A DNA stretch of 64,000 bases from Marinobacter sp. DY40_1A1 (GCF_016597815.1 NZ_VCHA01000001.1:372001-436000); one strand, 5' to 3'; shown: positions 48,042 to 60,660, counted from the stretch's first letter. Notes: generated from the sequence alone by a model not told the origin. Made by a program: numbers and translations.

Positions 48042-49841
48042 ATGCCTGAGTACAAAGCGCCCCTGCGTGATATCAAATTCGTAATGAACGAGCTGCTCGA
48101 CAGCGAGACCCACTACGCCAATCTGGAAGGGGCTGAAGACGCAACTCCGGATATGGTTGATGCCATTATCCAGGAAGGTGCAAAGTTTGCTGAACAGGTA
48201 CTGTCACCGCTGAACCCGGTAGGCGACAGAGAAGGCTGCATATGGAGCGAAGATGGTGTTAAAACACCGACTGGCTTCAAAGAAGCTTATGACAAGTATG
48301 TTGAAGGCGGCTGGCCTTCACTGGCGGCTGATCCCAATTACGGCGGTCAGGGCCTGCCCGATTCTCTGGGCATCGTGATGAGCGAGTTGAACGGTACCGC
48401 TAACTGGTCATGGGGCATGTACCCTGGTCTGAGCCATGGCGCTATCAACACCGTTGAAGCGCACGGTACCGAAGAGCAGAAACAAACCTATCTCACCAAA
48501 ATGATCAGCGGTGAGTGGACGGGCACTATGTGCCTGACAGAAGCCCACTGCGGCTCGGATCTGGGTACTCTGCGTACCAAGGCAGAGCCTAATGCAGACG
48601 GCTCTTACAGCATTACCGGCACCAAGATTTTCATCTCTGCCGGCGAACATGACATGACCGACAATATCATTCACATCGTTCTGGCTCGTCTGCCGGGCGC
48701 ACCTGAAGGTACCAAGGGCATCTCATTGTTCATCGTACCCAAGTGCCTGCCTGCAGAAGACGGATCTGCTGGTGAGCGTAACGCAGTATCCTGTGGCTCT
48801 ATTGAGCACAAAATGGGTATCCACGGTAATGCTACCTGTGTCATGAACTTTGACGGCGCCAAGGGTTGGCTGATCGGGCCTGAGAACCGCGGCCTGAACT
48901 GCATGTTTACCTTCATGAACGTAGCCCGTATCGGTACTGCTATTCAGGGCTTGGGTGCTGCAGAAATGGGCTTCCAGGGATCCCTGGCATACGCCAAAGA
49001 TCGTCTGGCCATGCGCTCACTGAGTGGCCCCAAAAATCCGGAAGGCTATGCCGACCCGATTATTGTGCACCCGGATGTGCGTCGTATGCTGCTGACTCAG
49101 AAAGCCGTTGCAGAAGGCGCCCGTGCACTGATCTACCTGACTGCACAGAAGGCGGACCTCGTTGGACGTGGCAAAACAGACGAAGAGCGTAAAGAAGCAG
49201 ACGAAGCGCTGGGCTTCCTGACCCCGATCGCCAAGGCTTTCCTGACCGAAATCGGTTACGAAGCAGCGAACCTGGGTATGCAGGTATTTGGTGGTCACGG
49301 TTTTATCTCCGAGTGGGGCATGGAGCAGAACGTGCGTGATGCCCGTATTGGCATGATCTACGAAGGCACCACTGGTATTCAGGCGCTTGACCTGCTGGGC
49401 CGTAAGGTTCTGATGACCCAGGGCGAGTCTCTGAAGGGCTTTACCAAGCAGGTTCACACCTTCTGCAAGGAAAATGCCGACAACGAGCAGCTGAAACAGT
49501 TTGTCGAGCCGCTTGCGGCGATCAACAAGGAGTGGGGCGATCTGACCATGAAAGTGGGCATGGCTGCCATGAAGAACCGTGAAGAAGTTGGTGCTGCATC
49601 GGTTGATTATCTGATGTACTCCGGCTACGCAGTCTTTGCATACCTGTGGGCCCGCATGGCCAAGATTGCCCAGGACAAGCTGGATGCGGGTACAAGCGAA
49701 GAAGCCTTCTACAAGGCCAAGCTGCAGACTGCACGCTTCTACTTCACCCGTATGCTGCCGCGTACCAAGACGCACGCTGTAACCATGCTGGCCGGAGCTG
49801 ACACTCTGCTGGATATGCCGGAAGAAGCTTTCGCGTTCTGA
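48042..49841 (+). CDS. acyl-CoA dehydrogenase (DmdC/long FadE-like), first of two
   Basis: FAD-dependent dehydrogenase of 599 residues, longer than classic acyl-CoA dehydrogenases because of an extra C-terminal helical domain. It shares the N-terminal [11 protein letters not shown] start with the DmdC type. Visible parts: [15 protein letters not shown] (FAD contact, about 166-180), [25 protein letters not shown] and the catalytic glutamate region [12 protein letters not shown] near residue 440. Substrate could be medium- or long-chain acyl-CoA or methylmercaptopropionyl-CoA; not decidable here. It has its own PsrA-boxed promoter and a terminator after the stop codon. Confidence 0.93.
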   Translation: MPEYKAPLRDIKFVMNELLDSETHYANLEGAEDATPDMVDAIIQEGAKFAEQVLSPLNPVGDREGCIWSEDGVKTPTGFKEAYDKYVEGGWPSLAADPNYGGQGLPDSLGIVMSELNGTANWSWGMYPGLSHGAINTVEAHGTEEQKQTYLTKMISGEWTGTMCLTEAHCGSDLGTLRTKAEPNADGSYSITGTKIFISAGEHDMTDNIIHIVLARLPGAPEGTKGISLFIVPKCLPAEDGSAGERNAVSCGSIEHKMGIHGNATCVMNFDGAKGWLIGPENRGLNCMFTFMNVARIGTAIQGLGAAEMGFQGSLAYAKDRLAMRSLSGPKNPEGYADPIIVHPDVRRMLLTQKAVAEGARALIYLTAQKADLVGRGKTDEERKEADEALGFLTPIAKAFLTEIGYEAANLGMQVFGGHGFISEWGMEQNVRDARIGMIYEGTTGIQALDLLGRKVLMTQGESLKGFTKQVHTFCKENADNEQLKQFVEPLAAINKEWGDLTMKVGMAAMKNREEVGAASVDYLMYSGYAVFAYLWARMAKIAQDKLDAGTSEEAFYKAKLQTARFYFTRMLPRTKTHAVTMLAGADTLLDMPEEAFAF

Positions 49842-49872
49842 TTTACCAGGGCGTTTAAGGTTAACCGGTAAC

Positions 49873-49906
49873 AAAAAGCCCGTGCTCTCAGGAGCCGGGC
49901 TTTTTT
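49873..49906 (+). terminator. intrinsic terminator between the two acyl-CoA dehydrogenases
   Basis: AAAAAGCCCG (49873-49882) pairs with CGGGCTTTTT (49896-49905), with an inner GCTC/GAGC stem and a T6 run. It makes the two dehydrogenases separate transcripts. Confidence 0.9.
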
Positions 49907-50047
49907 CATGAGTTGCGGTTGATTTTGGGGTAGAATACCTGCCCCTAAAACATGAGAAGGTCGGACACCCGGCCCTGGCAGGCGACTTGGCTTTTCTGAT
50001 TTAGCCGCTTGCACCGACAGATTGATTGTGGAACCTGGAGAGTTTAA

Positions 50048-51844
50048 ATGGCCGATTATCAGGCGCCTTTGCGCGACATGCGTTTTGTATTGAACGAAGT
50101 ATTTGATGCCCCTGCGCTATGGGCATCCCTGCCAAAAGTAGCAGAGAACGTTGATCCGGAAACTGCCGATGCGATTCTTGAAGAGGCCGGCAAAATTACC
50201 AGTGGTGTGCTTGCGCCACTAAACCGCGAAGCGGACGAGCAGGGCAGCCAGTGGAACAACGGCGAAGTAACCTCACCGGATGGCTTTAAAGAAGCCTACC
50301 AGACTATTGTTGAGGGTGGCTGGAATGGCCTTGGTGGCAACACTGAGTTTGGCGGCATGGGTATGCCTAAAACTCTGGTGGCACAATTTGAAGAGATGAT
50401 GCAGGGCGCAAACATGTCGTTCGGCTTGGCGCCAATGCTGACCGCCGGTGCTTGCTTGGCACTGGATGCGCACGGTAGCCAGGAGCTGAAAGAAAAGTAT
50501 TTGCCCAATATGTACTCGGGTGTTTGGGCAGGCGCCATGGATCTGACAGAACCTCATGCAGGAACAGACCTGGGCATTATCCGCAGCAAGGCTGAACCCA
50601 ATGGCGACGGCTCCTTTAACGTGACAGGCACCAAGATTTTTATTACTTGGGGCGAGCACGACATGGCTGAAAACATTATTCACTTGGTGCTTGCCAAGCT
50701 GCCAGATGCTCCGAAAGGGCCAAAAGGCATTTCGCTGTTCCTTGTTCCCAAGTTCATGGTGAACGACGACGGGTCCTTGGGTGAGCGTAACAGCTTCAGC
50801 TGTGGTTCCATCGAGAAAAAGATGGGCATCAAAGGCTCCGCTACCTGCGTCATGAACTTTGACGGTGCTAAAGGCTGGCTTGTAGGTGAGGAGAACAAAG
50901 GGCTGAACGCCATGTTCACCATGATGAACTACGAGCGTTTGGGCGTGGGTATCCAGGGCATCGGTGCAGCAGAGGCTTCCCTGCAGAATGCAGTGGAATA
51001 TGCCAAGGATCGTATCCAGAGCCGTGCGCCTACTGGAGCACAGCAGCCGGAAAAAGCAGCAGACCCTATTCTGGTGCACCCGGACGTTCGACGCATGTTG
51101 CTCACCATGAAGAGCTATGTCGAAGGCGGCCGTGCTTTTTCTACCTATGTGGCGCAGTGGCTGGACATTTCCAAGTATGCCGACGCTGCAGAAGTGGATC
51201 GCCGTAAGCATGCTGAAGGCATGGTTGCACTGCTTACACCGGTTGCAAAAGCGTTCCTGACCGACCGTGGCCTGGAAGCCTGTATTCTGGGTCAGCAGGT
51301 GTTTGGTGGTCACGGCTTCATTCGTGAATGGGGTCAGGAGCAATTGGTTCGTGACTGCCGGATTACCCAGATCTACGAAGGCACTAACGGTATCCAGGCG
51401 CTGGACCTGATGGGCCGTAAGGTGGTTGGTAGCCAGGGCAAACTGTATGAGCTTTTTGCGGAAGATGTCGCTGCCTTCATCGAAGAGAACAGCAGTGAAG
51501 AAAGTCTACGCCCTTACCTTGAGCCACTTGCGGCAGCGTTCGAGCGTTTGTCTGACGTGACCGAGCACGTTATCAAGCAGGCTTCGGATAATCCTGATGC
51601 CGTTGGCGCAGCCTCAGTGGACTATCTCGATCTGTTCGGGATGACTGCTGTGGGTTATATGTGGGCACGTATTGTGAAGGCTGCAGCACCGAAGGCTGGC
51701 GATGACACATCTGGTTTCTATAGTGGCAAGCTGAAAACAGCGCGTTTCTATTATGATCGCCTGTTGCCGAAAACCGTTTCTCTTGCGGAAAGTATTCGCA
51801 GCGGAAGTGACTCTATGATGGCGCATACCGCCGATGAGTTTTGA
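50048..51844 (+). CDS. acyl-CoA dehydrogenase (DmdC/long FadE-like), second of two
   Basis: A 598-residue paralogue of the preceding gene with the same architecture. Shared landmarks include MADYQAPLRDMRFVLNE at the start, [40 protein letters not shown] and IYEGTNGIQALDLMGRKV with the catalytic glutamate. GGAG precedes the ATG by 8 nt. No PsrA-like box is visible upstream, although TAGAAT near 49931 could be a -10, so its control probably differs. Tandem duplication followed by divergence is the likely origin. A terminator follows. Confidence 0.93.
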   Translation: MADYQAPLRDMRFVLNEVFDAPALWASLPKVAENVDPETADAILEEAGKITSGVLAPLNREADEQGSQWNNGEVTSPDGFKEAYQTIVEGGWNGLGGNTEFGGMGMPKTLVAQFEEMMQGANMSFGLAPMLTAGACLALDAHGSQELKEKYLPNMYSGVWAGAMDLTEPHAGTDLGIIRSKAEPNGDGSFNVTGTKIFITWGEHDMAENIIHLVLAKLPDAPKGPKGISLFLVPKFMVNDDGSLGERNSFSCGSIEKKMGIKGSATCVMNFDGAKGWLVGEENKGLNAMFTMMNYERLGVGIQGIGAAEASLQNAVEYAKDRIQSRAPTGAQQPEKAADPILVHPDVRRMLLTMKSYVEGGRAFSTYVAQWLDISKYADAAEVDRRKHAEGMVALLTPVAKAFLTDRGLEACILGQQVFGGHGFIREWGQEQLVRDCRITQIYEGTNGIQALDLMGRKVVGSQGKLYELFAEDVAAFIEENSSEESLRPYLEPLAAAFERLSDVTEHVIKQASDNPDAVGAASVDYLDLFGMTAVGYMWARIVKAAAPKAGDDTSGFYSGKLKTARFYYDRLLPKTVSLAESIRSGSDSMMAHTADEF

Positions 51845-51897
51845 TTACTGAAAGCAGGAAGGTGAGGCGGCTCTTCAGATGACGCCTCTGAGTAAAT

Positions 51898-51930
51898 AAA
51901 AAAAGCAGGCCTCAGTGCCTGCTTTTTTTT
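51898..51930. terminator. intrinsic terminator after second acyl-CoA dehydrogenase
   Basis: AAAAGCAGGC (51901-51910) pairs with GCCTGCTTTT (51917-51926), loop CTCAGT, followed by T8. Flanking A-run allows it to serve the convergent gene too. Confidence 0.92.
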
Positions 51931-51932
51931 AT

Positions 51933-52568
51933 TTAAAGACGTTCCATTCGGCTTGGATCAGTGATGTAGGGGTTCTCATTGCCCTGAATCTCCGCTATCC
52001 GCTTATGCCGGGAGAGCTCCCTGTCGTCTGGTGGATCTGCCCGGTTCCAGCCCTGGAATACCTGGGCAGACCCTAACCAGGGAAGGCCGTAGGTGCCAAC
52101 CATGTAGCCCATGCTCCGGGCGACATCGCCTTTCACTTTTGGAGGCGGCTCAAAGAAAACGCTGCTCTCCCGTATGCCACAATCGTCTTCCTTGATCAGG
52201 GCCCCAAGCTCTTCGTAGCGGGCATTGCGGCGCCGAAGTTCTGTGCGGTTCCGTACTGGAACCATGTTATGAAGGTCGGAGGCAATCTGACGGTAACGGT
52301 TGTCTTGCTCGCATTGGCGAGTTGTGCCGCAGGAAAGGGCGTTGCGGATGTCCGCGAGTGGGTAAATATAGCCTTGAGTCAGCATGAAACCTTTGGTGGA
52401 AAACTGCTCATCGCAGAAAAACGACTTGCCGCCATCTGCATACAGATTTCCCCAGAACTGTTCCTCGATGACGGTCTTCGGGTCGCTGAAACGGGTGTTT
52501 TGACCAATGACGAAGGTTGCAGTCAGCAGGAGCACCGATGTGCTAAGAAGAAGAAAAATCTTTTTCAT
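51933..52568 (-). CDS. secreted endonuclease I-like protein lacking catalytic residues
   Basis: A 211-residue protein with a signal peptide (hydrophobic residues 3-21) and the endonuclease I (EndA/Dns/Vvn) fold signature. SDLHN (98-101), CGIRES, EPPPKVKGDVARSMGYM and the C-terminal GWNRADPPDD...RIAEIQGNENPYI align with E. coli EndA. However, the active-site block EHVVP is replaced by GYIYP (66-70), so the catalytic histidine is a tyrosine and the adjacent glutamate a glycine. The downstream asparagine-bearing VNGDRGN is also altered (ELRRRNARY). It is therefore probably not a nuclease; its present role is unknown. Alignment was made by eye from memory. Confidence 0.8.
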   Translation of the reverse strand: MKKIFLLLSTSVLLLTATFVIGQNTRFSDPKTVIEEQFWGNLYADGGKSFFCDEQFSTKGFMLTQGYIYPLADIRNALSCGTTRQCEQDNRYRQIASDLHNMVPVRNRTELRRRNARYEELGALIKEDDCGIRESSVFFEPPPKVKGDVARSMGYMVGTYGLPWLGSAQVFQGWNRADPPDDRELSRHKRIAEIQGNENPYITDPSRMERL

Positions 52569-52713
52569 ATGTCATTAATACCTCTCAGTGTCGGTAAGCG
52601 CCTTTTAAAATAATGACGCTCAGCTCACTTATATAGGAATATGACATAAGTTCCCCTAGCACAAGGGGCCTTACCGTAAACAATTGTAGCTATGTGTTAA
52701 CGGTTTAACATTT

Positions 52714-52977
52714 TCACATAATTTTATCGCGAATGTTCTGGTAGCTTGATCTCAGATCGTCGCCCAGCTTTTTGACAGTTTGCCGCGCTTCCTGAGATGC
52801 GCCGCTGGCTTCATCCATTACTTGGTCAAAGCGCGATTTGAATTTATCCCATTCCTCTTCCAGTTCGTCGAACTCATCTTTTACTTCCTGGCGAGCAAGG
52901 TGTAGTTGAACGCGCGCTTCGTCACGGTACTGTTTAATCTTGTCTGAAAGGGTTTTAAGATCTTCTTGAAAGCCCAT
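52714..52977 (-). CDS. small coiled-coil protein of unknown function
   Basis: An 87-residue, highly charged and almost wholly helical protein with heptad-like spacing over residues 5-85. It has no signal peptide or membrane segment. AAGG lies 10 nt before the ATG. It resembles apolipoprotein-like or stress-associated helical proteins in character only. A hairpin CCCCT/AGGGG (52653-52657 / 52664-52668) lies downstream without a U-run. Likely monocistronic. Confidence 0.7.
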   Translation of the reverse strand: MGFQEDLKTLSDKIKQYRDEARVQLHLARQEVKDEFDELEEEWDKFKSRFDQVMDEASGASQEARQTVKKLGDDLRSSYQNIRDKIM

Positions 52978-53087
52978 GGCAGGTACCTTTTTGAATGGTT
53001 GGTAAACCTACCATGCGCCCGGTGGCAGGAACCTTCAAGTGGGGGAGGTGCGGGAAGGCTCAATTTAACGATTGGACTTGACCCATG

Positions 53088-54095
53088 TCAGAATCTGGCG
53101 TTCAAAAGTGCCGACATATCGCGCAGGTAGTGCCAAGGGGAAAGCTCGTCAAAGCCTTTCGCAGCGCGGTCAATCTGGCTGCAGAGCTTCAGAGCTTCGT
53201 GTAATTGCATGGCGTTTAATCGCCTGGCTGCTTGCTCTAACGCTCGCGCTCGTTGTGGCTGGAAAACACCGCGCTTTTTAAAGAACGCGGAGGGGGTCTC
53301 AGCTCTGTTCTCGCCTGTTTTAAGTTCGAGAAGCAGGTTGATATCACGGGTTAATACCGCCAATAGGCCAAGGGGGTTTTCACCCTCCTGCTGCAGCACG
53401 CCAATTACTTTTCCGGCATGGGATGCACGACCACTGAGCAGTTCGGTCACCAGTTCAAATCCGTTAAAGCGGGAGCTGTCCTGAACGGCCCGCTCTATGG
53501 TTTGTTCATCAATAGTGTCGCCATTGGTCAGGAGGGCTAGCCGGTCCAGTTCCTGGCTGGCTGCCAGCAGGTTCCCCTCCAGCCTCTCTGCCAGCATCGT
53601 AAGGGCTCCCCGTGTCAGGTTTAGCCCCTGCTTTTTGGCTCGCTGCTGAAGCCATCCAGGGAATTTGTCCGCGTCTACTGGCCACACCGGCACATGGACA
53701 CCCTTGGTTTGAAGCTCCTTATACCACTTGCGCCGGGTTTCTGCGGCGTCCAGGCGAGTGCTGATCAGTAGAACGATAATGTCTTCAGGCGGATTTGCAA
53801 GGACCTGCTCGAGAACCGTTCGACCATCTCCCAGCTTTCCCGTGGGCAGGCGGATTTCGATTCGGCGCCGATCAGAGAACAGGGACATGGCACTGAATTC
53901 ATCGGCTACCATGTTCCAGTCAAGCTGTTGATCAGCATGGAAAGTCAGGCGATCGATGAACCCGGCTTCTTTGGCTGCACTTCGGATCTGATCACAGCAT
54001 TCCTGAACCAGCAGGGGCTCGTCTCCTGAGACCAGATAAACCGGTGCCAGGCCTTTTTGGAGCAGCTGTGTTAGTTGGCCTGGATTGGTTTTCAT
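53088..54095 (-). CDS. holA: DNA polymerase III delta subunit
   Basis: Clamp-loader subunit that opens the beta clamp during replication. Its 335 residues begin with the N-terminal domain containing LAPVYLVSGDEPLLVQECCD and RLTFHADQ, followed by the helical domains. It lacks a working P-loop, as expected for delta. The ATG overlaps the lptE stop (ATGA). It is the last gene of the leuS-lptE-holA unit. Confidence 0.95.
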   Translation of the reverse strand: MKTNPGQLTQLLQKGLAPVYLVSGDEPLLVQECCDQIRSAAKEAGFIDRLTFHADQQLDWNMVADEFSAMSLFSDRRRIEIRLPTGKLGDGRTVLEQVLANPPEDIIVLLISTRLDAAETRRKWYKELQTKGVHVPVWPVDADKFPGWLQQRAKKQGLNLTRGALTMLAERLEGNLLAASQELDRLALLTNGDTIDEQTIERAVQDSSRFNGFELVTELLSGRASHAGKVIGVLQQEGENPLGLLAVLTRDINLLLELKTGENRAETPSAFFKKRGVFQPQRARALEQAARRLNAMQLHEALKLCSQIDRAAKGFDELSPWHYLRDMSALLNARF

Positions 54096-54679
54096 GGTTT
54101 GCCAGATTGCGAGCCGGGCGGAGTAGGGGAGCTTTGGTAATTATTCCGGATTTCCTGCAACCGTTTTTCGGTAATTGGTGCAAGGCGGAAGATAATCTGT
54201 TGCGCCAGGCGATCGCTCAGCTGTTGCTGCAGGTTCTCTTCCTCTCGCTGTTTGGCGAGCACGTTGGTCTCATCGTACCTGTAGCTCTCAGTCGTTGTGA
54301 GGCGCGTGCTGGCGATGACTGGAATGCCATTGCTGCTGACAAGTTCGAGGTCGACGGACTGCCTGAGTGTATATTCAGCAGCAGCCGCTTGAACGGTAAT
54401 GGCGGAAGCGCGGCGATCCTGTGCAAAGTCACTGATTTTGAGCCGGTAATTTGCGCTCTGCCCTGTCGCCAACTCAATGCCACCCAGTTCAAGCTGTTCC
54501 CGGGTGGACTGGCAAAGGGAGGCAGGCACTGGCGATTCGCACACCAGTTCAAGAGGCTCGAGTGCTGATGAAACTGGCGGCGCACCCCGCAGATGAAAGC
54601 CGCAGGCACTCAGGCTGATAGCCATAGCGCTTGCGGCAATCAGCCTTGCAGTGTCTGTCTTCAGGGTGCGGAGCCACAT
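54092..54679 (-). CDS. lptE: LPS-assembly lipoprotein LptE
   Basis: Outer-membrane lipoprotein that plugs the LptD barrel and helps insert lipopolysaccharide. About 195 residues from the ATG at 54679. A lipoprotein signal peptide ends in the lipobox LSAC, with C26 as lipidated residue, followed by GFHLRG, the family's typical start of the mature protein. The start lies 1 nt after the leuS stop and the stop overlaps holA. Later steps of lipoprotein maturation use Lnt, also encoded in this window. Confidence 0.94.
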   Translation of the reverse strand: MWLRTLKTDTARLIAASAMAISLSACGFHLRGAPPVSSALEPLELVCESPVPASLCQSTREQLELGGIELATGQSANYRLKISDFAQDRRASAITVQAAAAEYTLRQSVDLELVSSNGIPVIASTRLTTTESYRYDETNVLAKQREEENLQQQLSDRLAQQIIFRLAPITEKRLQEIRNNYQSSPTPPGSQSGKP

Positions 54680-54680
54680 A

Positions 54681-57323
<2,643 letters not shown>

Positions 57324-57402
57324 CTAACGCACACAAGGCGTAACAGGTAGTCTGCCAAAAACCGAATACTGTGCCATGATGTTTAATATGGCGAAGGTCG
57401 CC

Positions 57403-57498
57403 AGCCGGTGGGTCTCCCCGGAACACGCCGTAAATACGTCCATGTAGGCTTGACTGCAGCATCCATGCTGCAGACAGTTCCAGGGAGACCCACCGGCT
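57403..57498 (+). repeat. variable-stem hairpin element, copy 3
   Basis: Arms 57403-57424 and 57477-57498 form 22 bp with one mismatch. The 52-nt loop contains ACGCCGTAAATACGTCCATG, then TAGGCTTGA, and an inner perfect 9-bp hairpin CTGCAGCAT-CC-ATGCTGCAG (57453-57472). It lies between divergent leuS and the YbeL-like gene, ending 29 nt before the latter's start. Confidence 0.88.
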
Positions 57499-57527
57499 GA
57501 CGCCCCGCAAATTATGAGGAGTTCTCA

Positions 57528-58076
57528 ATGACTGAGCCTGAAAGAAGCCATTTATCCGGAAAAGCTCTCGAGGTATACGACCGCATGCTTGAGCGGGTGC
57601 AGACTCGTTTGAAAGCTATACAGGAAACCTCGCTGGACACCTTGGAAGAAGAGGTGGAGAAGGCAATAGAAGTTGAGCAAGAACTGGAGGAAATGACCAA
57701 GGACGAAATCAGCCTCCTTGGCACCTACCTTCAGAGAGATCTGGAGCATCTCCTGAACTTTGTAGATGAAACCGGGGAGGGGCTTGCGGAATGGTTGCAG
57801 CTCGATTTGTCATTGCTGGAACAGCAGTTGACCGAGCGCTTGTTGTCGGTTGCCGACCAAACATTGGTCGATACCGTTGCGCTGCGACAGAAACTTGAAA
57901 GCCGTGATGCGGGGCAGTACATCGCTGGTGAAGTAGCAACTGCAGGCATGTTCCAGTGCCTGAACTGCGAGCACATGCTGTGCCTCACATCTACCAGCCA
58001 TCTGGAGCCTTGTGAAGCCTGTGGTTCACAATACTACAAGCGGGTTACCAGTCACTGGCCGCGGAAAGAAAGCTGA
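57528..58076 (+). CDS. zinc ribbon-containing protein, YbeL/DUF1451 family
   Basis: A 182-residue cytosolic protein. The first 130 residues are charged and helical, probably coiled coil. The C-terminal zinc ribbon has CLNC and CEAC cysteine pairs (about 147-172), ending YYKRVTSHW. The family is conserved but of unknown biochemical role. GAGGA precedes the ATG by about 8 nt. Position beside leuS and lnt matches ybeL in E. coli. Confidence 0.9.
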   Translation: MTEPERSHLSGKALEVYDRMLERVQTRLKAIQETSLDTLEEEVEKAIEVEQELEEMTKDEISLLGTYLQRDLEHLLNFVDETGEGLAEWLQLDLSLLEQQLTERLLSVADQTLVDTVALRQKLESRDAGQYIAGEVATAGMFQCLNCEHMLCLTSTSHLEPCEACGSQYYKRVTSHWPRKES

Positions 58077-58132
58077 TAACTAGTGTTTTGCAGGATAAGC
58101 AGACTAGCTAGGCGGCTCTTTCAGGGTTCGGG

Positions 58133-58243
58133 GCAACCGAGGGCGGGCAGATTTTCAAAACCGTGCGGAGCCATGGATGGCGGAGCCGAGCCTACATGGA
58201 CGTACTTGTGGCGTGTTTTGAAAATCTGCCCGCCCTTGGTTGC
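58133..58243 (-). repeat. variable-stem hairpin element, copy 4
   Basis: Arms 58133-58161 and 58215-58243 form a 29-bp stem with a single G-T wobble. The 53-nt loop (58162-58214) holds the core in the opposite orientation to copy 3: inner hairpin GCCAT-GG-ATGGC, then GAGCCTACATGGACGTACTT and GTGGCGT. It lies between convergent YbeL-like gene and lnt, where it could also act as a transcription barrier. Confidence 0.9.
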
Positions 58244-58271
58244 TTGCTCCCAAGTTACAACAATGACGGAG

Positions 58272-59822
58272 TCAACTTTTTGGAATAACCCGCTCACGAA
58301 CAAACACAATCAGAATCAGCGCCAGCGTCAGAACCGGCCAGGAAGCCGCAACCATATAAGGCGTGCTACCGCTGGCCTTGAACACCTCACCAGTCAGAAC
58401 AGCCCGCTCGAACTGCGGAATACGCGCCGTAATCTGCCCCTTGTTATCAATGATCGCCGTAACCCCATTGTTGGTGCCGCGAATCATATAACGCCCGGTT
58501 TCCAGAGCCCGCATGCGCGCAATCTGCAAATGCTGCAACGGCCCCACAGAATCCCCGAACCAACCATCGTTACTGATCGTCAGCAACAAATCCGAATTGA
58601 CCGCATTGCGCGCAAGAAAGTCAGGATAAGCCACCTCATAACAAATAAACGGCATCACCTTCGTACCATTGGCGTTTAAAGGCGACTGGTTTTTCGGACC
58701 ACGGGTAAAGCTCGACATGGGTAAATCAAAAAAGCCGATCAACCCCCGAAGAACCCCCTCAAGAGGGACATATTCGCCAAAGGGCACAAGCTTCTGCTTG
58801 TGATAAATACCTTCGCCGTTGCCCATGGCCATAATGCTGTTGTGGTAGGTAAAGCCACCAGCGCGCTCGCTGAAACCGTACCAGGGAATGCCTGTTATCA
58901 GCGTACTGTTTTCCCCGAGATTCTCTTCAATGTGATCAATGATTTTCCCCGCCTGATCCTGGGGAATGGGGATTGCCGTCTCCGGCCACAGAATCAGATC
59001 AACATCCCAGTAAGGCTCCGTCATGCCCAGATAGGCTACGATCTGGTCTTTCAGAAACTCCGGGTCCCACTTGATCAACTGCGGAATGTTGCCCTGCATG
59101 GCAGCCACAGATGTGGGCTCCGAACTGATGTCTGTCCATTCGACCCGGTTCAGTGCCGGGGCCGCCAACCACGGGATCAGCGTTATAACAGCAACAATGC
59201 CGGCGCTGGTATGGCGCTGCCTGGTTAATAGCCAGCCCGCACCAAAAATAGCGGCGCCGCTGGCAGTGATCAAAAAGGTAAGGCCGTGAACGCCAATTAT
59301 CGGCGCCATCCCTGCCAGAGGCCCATCAGTATGGGCTGTACCAAGGTATAGCCATGGGAAACCGGTTAACAGCCAGCCACGAAGCCAGTCCCCGAGAATC
59401 CAGATGGCAGGGAACAGGATGAGGCGTCGTACGGCACTGGCCTTAGCCAGCTTGCCCCAGAACCAGAATGCGAGAGCCGGAAACAACGCCAGCACCGCCA
59501 CAAAGGCAGCAGTGAGCAAAACTGAAACCGGTATGGACGTATTGCCGAATTCACTAATGCTGATATAAACCCATGTGGCCCCAGAGCCAAACAGACCAAG
59601 GCCCGCCAGCAAGCCCGCAAAGAAAAGCTTCCTCGCCGGCAGTGGAATGCAGACCAGCAGAATCATTAGTGCAGAAATTGGCCCAAGCCACCACAAATGG
59701 AAAGGCGAGAAGGTTAGGGTTTGCAAAGCGCCGGCAACAAAAAGGGTTGCCGCGCTATACCAGCGGTTGGAAAGCAATGAAAGGGCTGGGGCAGAAGAGG
59801 GTGTTAAATGCTCATGGCTCAC
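58272..59822 (-). CDS. lnt: apolipoprotein N-acyltransferase
   Basis: Inner-membrane enzyme that adds the third acyl chain to lipoproteins such as LptE. Its 516 residues start with about six membrane helices (about 25-210), then a periplasmic nitrilase-like domain. Catalytic residues are visible as the glutamate in WPETAIPI, the lysine in HKQKLVPFGEYVPLE and the cysteine in PFICYEVAYPD. A final membrane helix ends the protein. It overlaps the upstream corC by 11 nt in the conserved phoH-ybeY-corC-lnt operon. Confidence 0.96.
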   Translation of the reverse strand: MSHEHLTPSSAPALSLLSNRWYSAATLFVAGALQTLTFSPFHLWWLGPISALMILLVCIPLPARKLFFAGLLAGLGLFGSGATWVYISISEFGNTSIPVSVLLTAAFVAVLALFPALAFWFWGKLAKASAVRRLILFPAIWILGDWLRGWLLTGFPWLYLGTAHTDGPLAGMAPIIGVHGLTFLITASGAAIFGAGWLLTRQRHTSAGIVAVITLIPWLAAPALNRVEWTDISSEPTSVAAMQGNIPQLIKWDPEFLKDQIVAYLGMTEPYWDVDLILWPETAIPIPQDQAGKIIDHIEENLGENSTLITGIPWYGFSERAGGFTYHNSIMAMGNGEGIYHKQKLVPFGEYVPLEGVLRGLIGFFDLPMSSFTRGPKNQSPLNANGTKVMPFICYEVAYPDFLARNAVNSDLLLTISNDGWFGDSVGPLQHLQIARMRALETGRYMIRGTNNGVTAIIDNKGQITARIPQFERAVLTGEVFKASGSTPYMVAASWPVLTLALILIVFVRERVIPKS

Positions 59823-60660
59823 TACGGGTTACCTGTAACAGACGGATGACACGGTTATCGGCGTTGGCTATGGTAAAGCGCAAGCCGCCAAATTCAACCG
59901 TTTCGCCTCGTCTGGGCAGGTGACCGAATTCCTTTAGTACGACGCCGCCAATGGTATCGAACTCTTCTTCATCAAAACCGGTGTTAAAAAATTCATTGAA
60001 GTCGTCGACTGGCGTCACTGCCTTCACGGCATGGGAGCCATCACCTCTAGCCTTGATGTGGGTTTCTTCGTCAAAATCGTGTTCGTCTTCAATTTCCCCG
60101 ACGATTTGTTCGAGTACGTCTTCAATGGTTACCAAACCGGCCGTACCGCCGTATTCATCCACGACGATGGCCATGTGATTACGGTTTTCCTTGAACTGTT
60201 TAAGTAACTGGTTCAGCCGTTTGCTCTCTGGAACAAACGTAGGCGGGCGCAGTAGCTCGCGAACATGAGACCAGTCCATATCATCATCAAGGGCCAGTGG
60301 CAGAAGATCTTTGGCGAGAAGGACACCGATGACATCATCCTGGCTGTCGCCAATAACCGGGAAGCGGCTGTGGGCAGACCGGATAACCTCGCCAAGATAT
60401 TCTTTCGGGTCTTGAGAGGCGCGAACGGTAACCATCTGGGAACGCGGGATCATTATTTCATCCACCCGCATGTCCACCACTTGCATGGCACCTTCGATGA
60501 TGCTCATGGCATCTGCATCGATTATTTCCTGGGATTCAGCGCTTCTAAGGACTTCCAGAACATCTTCGATGGTCTCTGGTCCGCTGGAGAAGGCGTGTGA
60601 TATACGCTCCAGCCAAGACTTGTTGGAGCCTTGACTGCGACTCGACTGGTCGTCGCTCAT
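59812..60660 (-). CDS. corC: magnesium/cobalt efflux-associated protein CorC (YbeX)
   Basis: Cytosolic 282-residue protein with two CBS domains (about 70-190, around [11 protein letters not shown] and [28 protein letters not shown]) and a CorC/HlyC C-terminal domain (about 205-280). CBS domains bind adenine nucleotides. In E. coli it is linked to Mg/Co efflux and, more recently, ribosome-related phenotypes. It overlaps ybeY by 4 nt and lnt by 11 nt, so translation is coupled along the operon. Confidence 0.95.
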   Translation of the reverse strand: MSDDQSSRSQGSNKSWLERISHAFSSGPETIEDVLEVLRSAESQEIIDADAMSIIEGAMQVVDMRVDEIMIPRSQMVTVRASQDPKEYLGEVIRSAHSRFPVIGDSQDDVIGVLLAKDLLPLALDDDMDWSHVRELLRPPTFVPESKRLNQLLKQFKENRNHMAIVVDEYGGTAGLVTIEDVLEQIVGEIEDEHDFDEETHIKARGDGSHAVKAVTPVDDFNEFFNTGFDEEEFDTIGGVVLKEFGHLPRRGETVEFGGLRFTIANADNRVIRLLQVTRSEP

